From a virus: a stretch of 61,390 bases of DNA. The DNA lies in IMG/VR virus record IMGVR_UViG_3300020213_000035, positions 1 to 61,390 of that record. One strand, given 5' to 3'. How positions within the stretch are numbered: position 1 is the stretch's first letter; each line of letters starts with the position of its first letter. This document shows, piece by piece, positions 15,226 to 22,740 of the stretch. Under the pieces are notes generated by a model. It ran no database searches and was not told the origin of the DNA. It saw nothing but the letters and a program-made list of their open reading frames with translations. The translations under genes and the position numbers were made by a program.

Positions 15226-17154
15226 TCAAGGCGAGGTTCGCATTCCTGTCTTGTGCCGCCACAGCGCCTGCTCCCATGAGTCTTTCCGCAGTTGATACTC
15301 CAACTCATGGCGGGCTTCTCGATGGGCCATGCTCGTGATCGGCACCATTGCAAGCGTTAAGGGAGCAAATTGGTACTCAATCTCTGTTCCCTTGCCACCA
15401 TGTCGTGACTTCAGGATCTTAAGATGGACACGACCCGTGCGTTCCTCTGTCTTCTTACCTTTCTGGGAATCAGGAGACCAGAGACCAAACACAAAGTCAC
15501 CAGTCTCTTCAACGGCACCCGAATCTCTAGCTGAGTCAGCTTGAAACTCTGACCCAAAGTCAGCCCCACGGTTCACCTGATGCGGGGCAATGATCGGAAC
15601 CTGGTATTCCTTAGCGACAGCCTTAAGAGCCATCACCGCATCTGTGACTTTCTCGTACTTGTCTTTCCCCTTGAAGGAACTCGCCCAGTATCCGAGGTAA
15701 TCGATTGCCACCACATCTGGGCGGGCACCCATGTACTCCTCATACTCCTCGATGCAGGACACAAGATCCTCTTCGGTCATTCTGTTCTTATCCACCATGA
15801 GGAGGTTGTTCCGCCAGAAATCCAAGGTGGCCCCATGAAGCCGCTCGTAGAACTGATCTCCAGGCTTCTCGAAGTCCGGTGCCAAATCGAGGTTATGAAA
15901 CCCATGAATCCTTCGTGCTCGCTCGAACCAGTCTCCACGAGTCTGCTCCAACGAACAGAACAAAATTTTGATGTCAGGCTTCTCCATAGCCATGGACTGG
16001 AACGTATTTAAAAGGTGCAAAGTTTTTCCCGTGCCAGTCTTCGCCAAAATCACCATTACCTGCGATGGCAGCAACCCCGGCTTGATCATCACATCAAGAA
16101 GCTCGTGCCCAAACTTGATTCCTTCTCGACCCTGAAGCTCGGAGAACTCACGGATCGCATCATCTACCGTCAGCAGCAACCCACCTGAAGTACGGGCCAG
16201 CAGATTCTCAAAGTCCTGTTGCGTGTGGCCTTGCTGAAGGATCCAATCACTAATGTCGTTGTGGTCCTCTGGACCGTGAAGCGGAGGAACAGTAGTTCCC
16301 CTAGCCCGATGGCCGATCTGCTCCTGGATTTTTTCCAGCCCAGCTCGACCTGACGAGTCGTTGTCAAAAACTATGTAAACCCGCTTAGCGGAGGCCGTGT
16401 ACTGGGTGAACGAGTCCTGCCAGACATTCGCTCCCGGACAACCGACCGCGGCGTACCCCATCTGCTCCAGAAGCAGGGCATCGAACTCCCCTTCGGTAAC
16501 GACGATTTGGTCTGCCTGGAACAGCGCGTCAGTGTTAAACAGCCTGGTCGTTGACTTCGGTGGAGTTAGGTATTTGGTCTCACCGGACATCTTTCGACCA
16601 CGGATATTCACCACCGACCCCGACGCGATGTACGGAATCGTGATGGCGTCGTCCAGGAAGTCCACAAGTTTCCCGTTACGTTCCTGAACCAGCGCGGTGC
16701 CCTTGATGTCGTCCAGGTCGTACTTCTTCTCTAACAGGAATTCAAGTAGTCCGCCGTCTGCATACCCTAATTGATGCTTCTTAATGGTCTCTTCGGTAAG
16801 ACCACGATCAGTCTGTAAATATTGGACTATCTCAGGGTGCTCAGCGAGATTCGCGTGGTAATAAACAGCCGCTGCCTGACGGACCCTGTGGACCTCTGAG
16901 AACCGTTCGACCTTAGAGTCGGTAATGGGATCCCCGAAATGCTTTTTGATGGCATTCAGGCCCCCACGACGACCACACAGAAAACAGGTGAACAAACCTG
17001 GAGGTTCCGCATTAGGATCTACATTGATATATAAACGACCTCGCTTACCTGGGCTCTCGCCGCAATACCAGCAAGCTGTATGAACATTAGGACCAGTAGC
17101 TTGCTTAGTTTCGACACCTTTAGAGTGTAGATAGGCTAATACGTCCTCTGCCAT
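15226..17154 (-). CDS. bifunctional primase-helicase (T7 gp4-like)
   Basis: 642 residues with the gp4/Twinkle order. A zinc-binding domain has C28, C31, C57 and C60. The TOPRIM domain has VVTEGEFDAL (E221) and VFDNDSSGR (D264/D266). A RecA-like hexameric helicase follows with Walker A AKTGTGKT at 371-378 and Walker B VVAIDYLGYW. It should prime lagging strands and unwind the fork. The 145-bp gap downstream (15081-15225) holds only weak frames and a small CGCCT/AGGCG hairpin at the stop. No DNA polymerase was seen in the window, so that gene must lie elsewhere or be host-supplied. Confidence 0.93.
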   Translation of the reverse strand: MAEDVLAYLHSKGVETKQATGPNVHTACWYCGESPGKRGRLYINVDPNAEPPGLFTCFLCGRRGGLNAIKKHFGDPITDSKVERFSEVHRVRQAAAVYYHANLAEHPEIVQYLQTDRGLTEETIKKHQLGYADGGLLEFLLEKKYDLDDIKGTALVQERNGKLVDFLDDAITIPYIASGSVVNIRGRKMSGETKYLTPPKSTTRLFNTDALFQADQIVVTEGEFDALLLEQMGYAAVGCPGANVWQDSFTQYTASAKRVYIVFDNDSSGRAGLEKIQEQIGHRARGTTVPPLHGPEDHNDISDWILQQGHTQQDFENLLARTSGGLLLTVDDAIREFSELQGREGIKFGHELLDVMIKPGLLPSQVMVILAKTGTGKTLHLLNTFQSMAMEKPDIKILFCSLEQTRGDWFERARRIHGFHNLDLAPDFEKPGDQFYERLHGATLDFWRNNLLMVDKNRMTEEDLVSCIEEYEEYMGARPDVVAIDYLGYWASSFKGKDKYEKVTDAVMALKAVAKEYQVPIIAPHQVNRGADFGSEFQADSARDSGAVEETGDFVFGLWSPDSQKGKKTEERTGRVHLKILKSRHGGKGTEIEYQFAPLTLAMVPITSMAHREARHELEYQLRKDSWEQALWRHKTGMRTSP

Positions 17155-17335
17155 CAGGGTCTACCGCTATCCATTCCACTAGATCTACTGGCCATGAGGC
17201 TACTGTCTGAAAATCGATAGGTTCGGTTTCATATCGGACGAAAGTAATCAGTCCATACTCGCAGTAGAAGTCATCGGCATGAAGGTAATTTGTCTGATCG
17301 TCATTAAGATGAACTGCATGAATCATGGGATCCAC
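17120..17335 (-). CDS. small acidic hypothetical protein
   Basis: 71 residues, overlapping the deaminase stop by 13 bases and the primase-helicase start by 35 bases. The body is beta-like with many aromatics (LNDDQTNYLHADDFYCEYG). No family recognised. Confidence 0.6.
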   Translation of the reverse strand: MDPMIHAVHLNDDQTNYLHADDFYCEYGLITFVRYETEPIDFQTVASWPVDLVEWIAVDPDGRGRISLSTL

Positions 17336-17808
17336 ACCTCCCCATTCCTTCTCAGGGTGGGGATTTTGAAATCCGAGAGATCCAAGTCCACGATGTTGAC
17401 TCCGCCCTCCAATAGGATGGTGTCACCAATGGAAATTGAACCATCCCAATGGGCTGCCCCACCGTTAGGACCCCGGACAAGTGTCTTAATGCCCGACTGT
17501 ACAATAGCCCTGGCACAGTCTGAGCAGGCAGCCCATACCGCAACCATCACTGCATTATTTGTTGGAATACCTAATCTGGCTGCCTTAAACACAGATCCGC
17601 GTTCCGCATGTTCCACATACTCATATTTCGCTGGGCGTTCCCAACGTTCATCTGAGTATTGGACACCATCCGGGAAACGGTTGCAGTCATGGACCATCAC
17701 ACCCCGCTTTTCCGAGATGATGACAGCACCGTTCTGCGTTGAGGGATCAGGACTCTGGGTAGCCACTTCTAAGGCTATCTCCATTACCTGCTCAATTGTC
17801 GTGCCCAT
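17323..17808 (-). CDS. deoxycytidylate deaminase-like enzyme
   Basis: 161 residues. The zinc-deaminase motifs are present: HAE at 67-69 (VEHAERGSVF) and the C-x-x-C pair C95/C98 (WAACSDCARAI). The usual Pro before the first Cys is replaced by Ala. The fold resembles dCMP deaminase, which makes dUMP for thymidylate synthesis. No thymidylate synthase is visible in the window. The neighbouring reductase and dNMP kinase put it in nucleotide metabolism. Confidence 0.85.
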   Translation of the reverse strand: MGTTIEQVMEIALEVATQSPDPSTQNGAVIISEKRGVMVHDCNRFPDGVQYSDERWERPAKYEYVEHAERGSVFKAARLGIPTNNAVMVAVWAACSDCARAIVQSGIKTLVRGPNGGAAHWDGSISIGDTILLEGGVNIVDLDLSDFKIPTLRRNGEVWIP

Positions 17809-17810
17809 GA

Positions 17811-18314
17811 TTAGAAGGGCTCTTCCTCGGGCACAGCAGACGCAACAGCCTCAGCATGGTCGCGATCGCGAATCACGTCCTTGACGTAGTTGCGTTCCTG
17901 CAAATTGCCGGTGCTCTTATCTGTCCAAGAACGCACACCTACAACCACACGTACCGGCTGGTCATTAAGGTCGGCAAGGTTGAAAGTGAAATCCTTCGGT
18001 AGCTCAGCAACAGCCAAAGCTTCCTGGACCCATGCCCGAAGCTTGCAATCCGGATGCGTCGTGAAGGTAGTTGGCGTCTCGCCCCAGACGCGACGGTTGC
18101 GGTACTCGCCCTCGTCCGTAACCTTGAATGAGAACTCAACCTTAATTATAGGATTACCGTCGTCATCCTTGTAGGGCTTAACGGCCTTCTCAGACTTAAC
18201 AACGACTGCACCCAAAATGGTGTCGTCTGGGATGATATCGAATTCCTTCTTCTCACCCTCCTCAGGGGGAACAGTTTCAACCAGAGTAAAACCATCATCA
18301 ACGGGAATTGTCAT
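17811..18314 (-). CDS. candidate ssDNA-binding protein with acidic tail
   Basis: 167 residues, beta-rich in the first two-thirds (DUF669-like arrangement of strands) with a Glu-rich C-terminus ending EEEPF. Bacterial SSB proteins end in an acidic tail terminating in PF, which binds partner proteins, and this tail has the same form. It sits two bases after the Sak4-like ATPase gene, the usual partner in annealing systems. The assignment as SSB is inferred from the tail and context, not from a sequence match I can show. Confidence 0.6.
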   Translation of the reverse strand: MTIPVDDGFTLVETVPPEEGEKKEFDIIPDDTILGAVVVKSEKAVKPYKDDDGNPIIKVEFSFKVTDEGEYRNRRVWGETPTTFTTHPDCKLRAWVQEALAVAELPKDFTFNLADLNDQPVRVVVGVRSWTDKSTGNLQERNYVKDVIRDRDHAEAVASAVPEEEPF

Positions 18315-18316
18315 TT

Positions 18317-19300
18317 TTACTTCTTCCTCTTAAGTTCGGCGTAGCAAGTAGCACATGCCAGCTTGCGAAGTCTGATCTTGCTTAGTTCAGCCTGGTCTTC
18401 ATCATCGAAATTAGCACCACAGTTATAGCATTCGTACTTGCCATCAGTGGCCTGTTCGACCTCTTCGGGCTCAGGTTCTTTTACTTCCGGCTCCACTTTC
18501 TCCGGCTCTCCAATCACACCAATCACTTCTATCGGAGACAGAGCGGGGTTATCCACAATCGGTGAATCTCCGTAGATTAGCTTGTGCATCCTAGCATAGT
18601 CATCCACGAAATTAATCGAGAAATCGCCGGGGAGTTTGCCGCTTCTATCCTTCAACCAAGGGTACTGCGGGTCCGGGAAAGTCTTGAACGTTCGCTGGAT
18701 AATTTGCTTGGTCTCGTTGCCCACAATCTTCGTAAGTGTCTTACCTTGCAAGATGCCGGAGATGTCTACGAAGCCAGCAATCTTGTCTCCGATCGCGCCT
18801 TGTAAACCGGGCTTGTATACAATGCGTCCCAGCTCATCATCGCGAGTTTCCTTGACGTGACAGGTAAATACCACATTAAGGTCAAGGTTACGGAACCCAC
18901 GGATAATGCTTTGCATCTGCTCATTAAGCCAACCGAAATCCTGGATCCGCATGGCACTCAACTTTTCGGACTCAATCCGCTCACGAATGAGAATTCCCTG
19001 GACCTCATCGATGGTGTCGATCACTACAGTCTGCGGATCCACCCCAAGCTCAGACTTACGGACATCAGAAGACTTGGTGAGGATGTTCTTTAGTTCGAAA
19101 AGATCCTCGCTCGTAGTGATCTCAGCATGAGGCAGGTTCTTCTCGTGAATCGACATCAGACCACCTTCAGCCGACGCGATGTAAACGCCGGGGAAGGTAG
19201 AGCTAGTAAGGGTCTTCCCGGAACCGGGATCACCAACAAGCAGCATCTTAATGTATCGGCCGTACTCGGAGGAGCCGGTCCACTTCGTCTTAAGTGTCAT
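18317..19300 (-). CDS. Sak4-like RecA-fold ATPase with C-terminal zinc ribbon
   Basis: 327 residues. Walker A GDPGSGKT is at 23-30 and Walker B-type VVIDTIDEV follows near 92-100. A RecA-like core is followed by an acidic linker (EPEVKEPEPEEVE) and a C-terminal CYNC...CATC zinc ribbon. Sak4-type ATPases are phage single-strand annealing and recombination proteins that work with SSB. The zinc-ribbon extension is less usual. It overlaps the next gene by four bases. Confidence 0.78.
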   Translation of the reverse strand: MTLKTKWTGSSEYGRYIKMLLVGDPGSGKTLTSSTFPGVYIASAEGGLMSIHEKNLPHAEITTSEDLFELKNILTKSSDVRKSELGVDPQTVVIDTIDEVQGILIRERIESEKLSAMRIQDFGWLNEQMQSIIRGFRNLDLNVVFTCHVKETRDDELGRIVYKPGLQGAIGDKIAGFVDISGILQGKTLTKIVGNETKQIIQRTFKTFPDPQYPWLKDRSGKLPGDFSINFVDDYARMHKLIYGDSPIVDNPALSPIEVIGVIGEPEKVEPEVKEPEPEEVEQATDGKYECYNCGANFDDEDQAELSKIRLRKLACATCYAELKRKK

Positions 19301-19512
19301 TTACTACCATTCCTTTTGCAGTATCCGAGACGACAACCGTAGTCTCGCTGAGCTAGTGGATGATTATGTTCACAAGCACATTTAATGTTCTCCGTGTCAA
19401 CAAGCCCATACGTTCCACACGATGAGCAAACAGCAATTTTCACATCAGCACGAGTACCCCTCTCATTAAGGGCATGCTCTGTCCTCATGAAATTGGGCAG
19501 ATTATTATTCAT
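19297..19512 (-). CDS. small zinc-ribbon protein
   Basis: 71 residues from ATG 19512, which overlaps the nuclease stop. A frame up to 19584 exists but runs through the upstream gene. Cys pairs (CSSC, then KCACEHN, then GCRLGYC) suggest one or two zinc sites. It lies between the Cas4-like nuclease and the Sak4-like ATPase, so a replication or recombination accessory role is likely. No exact family known to me. Confidence 0.6.
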   Translation of the reverse strand: MNNNLPNFMRTEHALNERGTRADVKIAVCSSCGTYGLVDTENIKCACEHNHPLAQRDYGCRLGYCKRNGSK

Positions 19513-20356
19513 CTTCCTCCTCTGGAACTGGAATCGGGATGCCACAAGGCTCGGTGTAGGGACAGAACACGCAGGAGTCCCCACTAATCTGAGGGATGAA
19601 CACGTCGTACTTCACGGCCTTCGCCATCTCTTTGCAGACCCGGTAAAGACGCATGTAATCCTGGTCGTCTCGGAGCCCGGCGTCCATCTCCTTCTGGGTT
19701 TCTAGCTGATACCAGATAGGACGACGCGGCAGGTCCTTATACATCTCCCAGTAGTAGGCCCCGTTCTCCATGGCTGGAAAATCGGGACCGTTACCTAACC
19801 AAAACTCAGGTTGCTCGGCTGCATAAGCATAGGTGGTGAACTGAATATTAAGATGCAACGAATTCAGGAATGGTTGCTTCTTATTCGTTTTATAATCAAC
19901 GACTCGGATCTCAGACTTGCCACGCTTATTCTTGCGTAGCTCAAGGAGGTCTACGAATCCGGTGACTTCAAACTCTCCCAGCGGGACCAGAAACTTGTGT
20001 TCAGTGGCAAGGACTTCTCTGGTGTCCCACTTCAGACCGTCGTGGTAACCACGAAGCATCTCAATTCCACGCTGACGCATCCCGCCGTAGGTCCCACCCT
20101 TAGGCCAGGTCTCTGGAGTCACCCCTAGTTTCTCGGGATTCTCCCAAACATCGAGGAATTCGTTTACGGACCTATTAAGGTCCCCGGTATTATTATAGAA
20201 ATCCAAAGCATGATGGACACAGGTACCGAACGATGCCGAAGCATGCTGCTTCCTCGGAAGCTTGTCCAGGTACTGGAATTTAGCCTGCAAAGGACAGGTC
20301 ATGAAGGTACTCATTTTTGAGGCACTAATGCGCCCCAGCATATCCATCACTTGCAT
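19505..20356 (-). CDS. PD-(D/E)XK nuclease of the Cas4/RecB type
   Basis: 283 residues. Nuclease motifs: GTCVHHALD (H49), GFVDLLE (D136), VVDYKT (D154, K156) and Q172/Y176. Four Cys fit the Cas4/AddB iron-sulfur cluster: C21 (TCPLQ), C262, C265 and C271 (CVFCPYTEPC). These enzymes resect DNA ends for recombination. It is first in the early recombination set after the XRE regulator. The Cys arrangement strongly suggests a 4Fe-4S cluster, though metal content is inferred. Confidence 0.87.
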   Translation of the reverse strand: MQVMDMLGRISASKMSTFMTCPLQAKFQYLDKLPRKQHASASFGTCVHHALDFYNNTGDLNRSVNEFLDVWENPEKLGVTPETWPKGGTYGGMRQRGIEMLRGYHDGLKWDTREVLATEHKFLVPLGEFEVTGFVDLLELRKNKRGKSEIRVVDYKTNKKQPFLNSLHLNIQFTTYAYAAEQPEFWLGNGPDFPAMENGAYYWEMYKDLPRRPIWYQLETQKEMDAGLRDDQDYMRLYRVCKEMAKAVKYDVFIPQISGDSCVFCPYTEPCGIPIPVPEEEDE

Positions 20357-20404
20357 GCCCTCCGGCCTAATATCTTAGAACAATAACATGAGGGTGGGAC
20401 AGTA

Positions 20405-20671
20405 TCAAGCATTAGTCGGGAGGTCGCGGAGCCCTTCCTGCACGACACAGAAAAAGATCTCCGGTTGGGACATACCGAGAACCAAAGCGATTCTTGCGAA
20501 CACTCTCACAGAAGGTTCAATCTCGCCTGATTCCAGCTTCCCAACATAGGAGGGACTCACTCCAGCCTTAAGGCTGAGAGATCGGGCACTGAAGCCCCGC
20601 TTCTCCCTCAGGTATCTGATCGCGTCTGCAAGCGTCAAAGACCTAGCATCAAGCGTAGAAGGCTGCCCCAC
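20405..20671 (-). CDS. XRE-family helix-turn-helix regulator
   Basis: About 88 residues from GTG 20671, chosen because GGGAG precedes it by five bases (GTG 20677 is an alternative). Residues about 20-75 form the HTH_3 fold: AIRYLREKRGFSARSLSLKA, then GVSPSYVGKLESGEIEPS. It is the first gene of the minus-strand early block and has its own candidate promoter with an inverted repeat, as expected of an autoregulator. Whether it controls lysogeny or timing cannot be told. No integrase was seen. Confidence 0.83.
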   Translation of the reverse strand: MGQPSTLDARSLTLADAIRYLREKRGFSARSLSLKAGVSPSYVGKLESGEIEPSVRVFARIALVLGMSQPEIFFCVVQEGLRDLPTNA

Positions 20672-20701
20672 GAACACTCCCGACTAATACGTTCGGTTAT
20701 C

Positions 20702-20751
20702 CCGCCCTCAGGCGGTAGTGAGGTTCTACGCCTCTAGCCGTACCGTTGCAA
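20702..20751 (-). promoter_or_regulatory. candidate promoter and operator for the XRE gene
   Basis: On the minus strand TTGCAA (20746-20751) and TAGAAC (20723-20728) are separated by 17 bases, a fair sigma70 match. Just downstream lies a 5-bp inverted repeat CCGCC/GGCGG (20702-20715) that could be an operator or transcript hairpin. The rest of 20678-20857 is non-coding, AT-rich, and separates the late membrane genes from the early block. Confidence 0.42.
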
Positions 20752-20857
20752 GGATTTCTGCTCAGATTTTCTTGATTTGCTTGACGGCACCAGGAAAATT
20801 TTCGCTAATTGCTCTCACTGGTTTGTTAATTTGAGTTTAAGATAAATTCGAGAACGG

Positions 20858-21202
20858 TCATGGGCACTCCAGTCGTGGTCCGAGCTTCTCCTGCGATTCG
20901 CGCTTCTGGGCGTTGGCCCGGTCGTTTGCCTGGGTGAGGATCTCCTCGATGAGCACGACCGTCGACTCGGGCACTTCCGGCGCAACCTCGGGCGGGATCA
21001 CAAGCGGGTCGTCGGGTCCGGTCAGGAGGATGCGGGTAATCGTGTCCCAGTTCGACTGGATGGAGATGCACTTTGATTGAATACGATCTCGTATCTCCCT
21101 CGCGTTCCGGTCGGCGTTGAACTGGATCTGACCGATGAGGCCGATCGAGACGACCACCACAAAGAAGTAAGGGGTCAACTTCTTGATCAGGCTCAGACTC
21201 AT
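20858..21202 (-). CDS. single-pass membrane protein, possible lysis accessory
   Basis: 114 residues. An N-terminal hydrophobic segment (PYFFVVVVSIGLIGQI) is followed by a soluble helical domain. A plausible topology has the C-terminal part outside, which suits a spanin- or holin-partner-like protein, but no spanin motif is evident. The start overlaps the preceding stop. It ends the late block. Confidence 0.6.
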   Translation of the reverse strand: MSLSLIKKLTPYFFVVVVSIGLIGQIQFNADRNAREIRDRIQSKCISIQSNWDTITRILLTGPDDPLVIPPEVAPEVPESTVVLIEEILTQANDRANAQKRESQEKLGPRLECP

Positions 21203-21327
21203 CCGACTACCCGCTGGATCAGGGGAGTGCAGGCAACGATTGTCCCCGCAACAATGACGTAGATGATCTCGATACGGAATCTCTTGACGACCTTGACTAG
21301 AGCGGGACCGCCCACCTCGGTCCTCAC
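21199..21327 (-). CDS. 42-aa single-pass membrane peptide
   Basis: GTG 21327 sits in a GTGA overlap with the upstream stop. The longer frame to 21537 is a shadow of the upstream gene. The product has a basic N-terminus and one transmembrane segment (IEIIYVIVAGTIVACTPLI). It is translationally coupled on both sides. Confidence 0.6.
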   Translation of the reverse strand: MRTEVGGPALVKVVKRFRIEIIYVIVAGTIVACTPLIQRVVG

Positions 21328-21533
21328 TCGTCCCGCTTCTTCGAGCCTGCGTGCAGAATCCCTGGAGCGAGGATCAGTGCGATCCCACCCGTCACGATCT
21401 GTGCGTCCGCCGACTCCCCTGAGAGGGAGTGAACCGTCTGCGAACCGATCATGAGGACGCCCAGGATGAAGATAATCCCATCCCTGGTCAACCTCGGCCA
21501 ATGTATATTCCGGGGTGTTCGAAATTTGTTCAC
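21324..21533 (-). CDS. two-helix membrane protein
   Basis: 69 residues with two hydrophobic segments (GIIFILGVLMIG and IVTGGIALILAPGIL) separated by a short polar loop, and a basic C-terminus (KKRDE). This size and topology suit a class II-type holin. It is one of five adjacent small membrane genes. Confidence 0.65.
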   Translation of the reverse strand: MNKFRTPRNIHWPRLTRDGIIFILGVLMIGSQTVHSLSGESADAQIVTGGIALILAPGILHAGSKKRDE

Positions 21534-21796
21534 TCACGCCCCGCCCCCCGCGTGCTGACTACTTTTGCCATATGATGAAATGGATCAACCATCTCTGGCA
21601 ACCGTTCAAACAAATGAGCCGTTATGATAACCCACATAGATATAACCGGCCATCGGGCACGGGGATGGCGAGTGGCTCTAGCAAAACTGGAAGAGAGAGT
21701 TTCTCCCCCCGCCCGCATACCTACTCCGTAGTCCCAACTCAACACTAATGCGGTGAGAAGGACCCATCCTGCCGTGCCCGACTTTAGCCGGTCCAC
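21530..21796 (-). CDS. actinophage membrane protein (DUF7427-like)
   Basis: 88 residues from a GTG start. Hydrophobic helix GWVLLTALVLSWDYGV, a conserved-looking loop (MRAGGETLSSSFARAT), then a second hydrophobic segment (VISMWVIITAHLF) and a polar tail. The arrangement resembles a small membrane protein family common in mycobacteriophages and other actinophages. It overlaps the next start by four bases. Confidence 0.6.
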   Translation of the reverse strand: MDRLKSGTAGWVLLTALVLSWDYGVGMRAGGETLSSSFARATRHPRARWPVISMWVIITAHLFERLPEMVDPFHHMAKVVSTRGAGRE

Positions 21797-21798
21797 AA

Positions 21799-22140
21799 TT
21801 ATGCCCCCGGAATACCGGATTGATTCGAACCAATACCCACGTTCTGGGTCTTCTCACCAACTGCATTAGCAATTCCAGTTGGCTTCCAAAGGCCATAGTA
21901 GGTGGCAACAGAAGTCAACCACGCTAGAGCAATAGCCCCTACCGTATTCCTGACGTTAACGACTCCATTAGCCTGGGTAGCGACAGCGACAGCACCGGCT
22001 ACAGCGGCTAGTAAACCATTAACGACAGCCTTGACTCCTGAAGATGTCTTCCACTTGGTTACCAATGCGACCACGATCGGAATGAACGTACCCGCAACGA
22101 TGGCCAAGAAACCAACATCAAGCTTTACAATCGAATTCAT
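21799..22140 (-). CDS. holin-like membrane protein
   Basis: 113 residues with three hydrophobic stretches (VGFLAIVAGTFIPIVVALV; LLAAVAGAVAVATQA; TVGAIALAWLTSVATYYGLW) and a polar Gly/Ser/Asn-rich C-terminus. Similar three-helix proteins are annotated as holins in actinophages. No endolysin is present in the window, so the lysis function is inferred from topology and from the adjoining membrane genes. Confidence 0.65.
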   Translation of the reverse strand: MNSIVKLDVGFLAIVAGTFIPIVVALVTKWKTSSGVKAVVNGLLAAVAGAVAVATQANGVVNVRNTVGAIALAWLTSVATYYGLWKPTGIANAVGEKTQNVGIGSNQSGIPGA

Positions 22141-22328
22141 TAACCCTCCTCCACATGGAGATAGTCTGTTTGTCCACAGGCTTCACAGATTTGAGGCCCG
22201 TCGTACTCTCGTATCCGGTATTCCTTACCCGCTTTAACGAGAATTCCAATCGCATCGGAGGTATGACCTTCACAGAGAATCCCAATTCTGGTAATCCCAT
22301 TAGCCCTCTGGATGGCGATTTTGTTCAC
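22140..22328 (-). CDS. small zinc-ribbon hypothetical protein
   Basis: 62 residues from GTG 22328. It carries ILCEGH near the middle and CEACG near the C-terminus, so one zinc site is possible. It overlaps the holin-like start by one base (TAATG). Confidence 0.55.
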   Translation of the reverse strand: MNKIAIQRANGITRIGILCEGHTSDAIGILVKAGKEYRIREYDGPQICEACGQTDYLHVEEG

Positions 22329-22342
22329 CGCTCTCTTCTTCC

Positions 22343-22558
22343 CTAGTCTTCTTCCTCGTAAAGGATTTCGTCTTCATCCATATAATCATCCAAGACCAGG
22401 AAAAGTAGAGCCTTAAATAGTGTTGCTAATACAGTATCGGCTGGAAGCCCTCCATTTTCGACCTCCACCGGCTGCCCCTCTCGGAGGATGAGGGAGATGA
22501 CCTTGCGATCCTGCATTTCTTCGTCCAGCTTGCGAAGTAGCTCGTCTTCTTCGTTCAT
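22343..22558 (-). CDS. acidic protein co-translated with Pup
   Basis: 71 residues, strongly acidic at both ends (NEEDELLRKLDEEMQD and DYMDEDEILYEEED) with a hydrophobic core segment (TLFKALLFLVLDDY). Its ATG overlaps the Pup stop (ATGA at 22555-22558), so translation is coupled. It lies between Pup and the membrane-protein cluster. The acidic character could mimic DNA or bind a basic partner. A modulator of Pup or of the proteasome is possible but is only an idea from context. Confidence 0.6.
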   Translation of the reverse strand: MNEEDELLRKLDEEMQDRKVISLILREGQPVEVENGGLPADTVLATLFKALLFLVLDDYMDEDEILYEEED

Positions 22559-22740
22559 TCCCCCCCTTTTTGAATGTAGCCTTTAACAAACTCCGCTGCA
22601 TTTTCCTCTAGGACTGAATCAATCTCATCTAGGAGTGCATCCATTTCAGCTTTAAGGGCAGTACTGTCCTTGGCTTCGACCGGTTCCGCTACAGACTCAA
22701 CCTTTTTCTCGACTTTTCTCTGCTTACGGATCTGTCCCAT
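22555..22740 (-). CDS. pup: phage-encoded prokaryotic ubiquitin-like protein (Pup)
   Basis: 61 residues (Mycobacterium tuberculosis Pup is 64). The C-terminal half matches Pup: ALLDEID (family LLDEID), SVLEENAAEFV (DVLEENAEDFV) and the tail YIQKGGE (YVQKGGQ). The N-terminal part is Lys/Arg/Glu rich and disordered, as in Pup, where it starts unfolding at the proteasomal ATPase. It ends in GGE, so it needs no Dop deamidation before PafA can ligate it to lysines. Several lysines are present. No PafA, Dop, Mpa or proteasome subunit lies in the window, so it would use host enzymes. AAGGAG sits just upstream, inside a hairpin loop. It lies between tail-fibre and membrane or lysis genes, which suggests late expression. 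Confidence 0.93.
   Translation of the reverse strand: MGQIRKQRKVEKKVESVAEPVEAKDSTALKAEMDALLDEIDSVLEENAAEFVKGYIQKGGE

Noticed and set aside
20405-20671. Proof of a lysogeny switch
   Set aside because: An XRE regulator alone does not show temperate life; no integrase, attachment site or second repressor was found.
20826-21071. Minus-strand ORF of 81 aa
   Set aside because: Out of frame with the membrane gene at 20858-21202 and rich in Arg/Pro/His, typical of shadow frames.
21328-21537. Long N-terminal extension of the 42-aa membrane peptide
   Set aside because: It is Arg/Gly/Asp-rich shadow translation of the two-helix membrane gene in the other frame.
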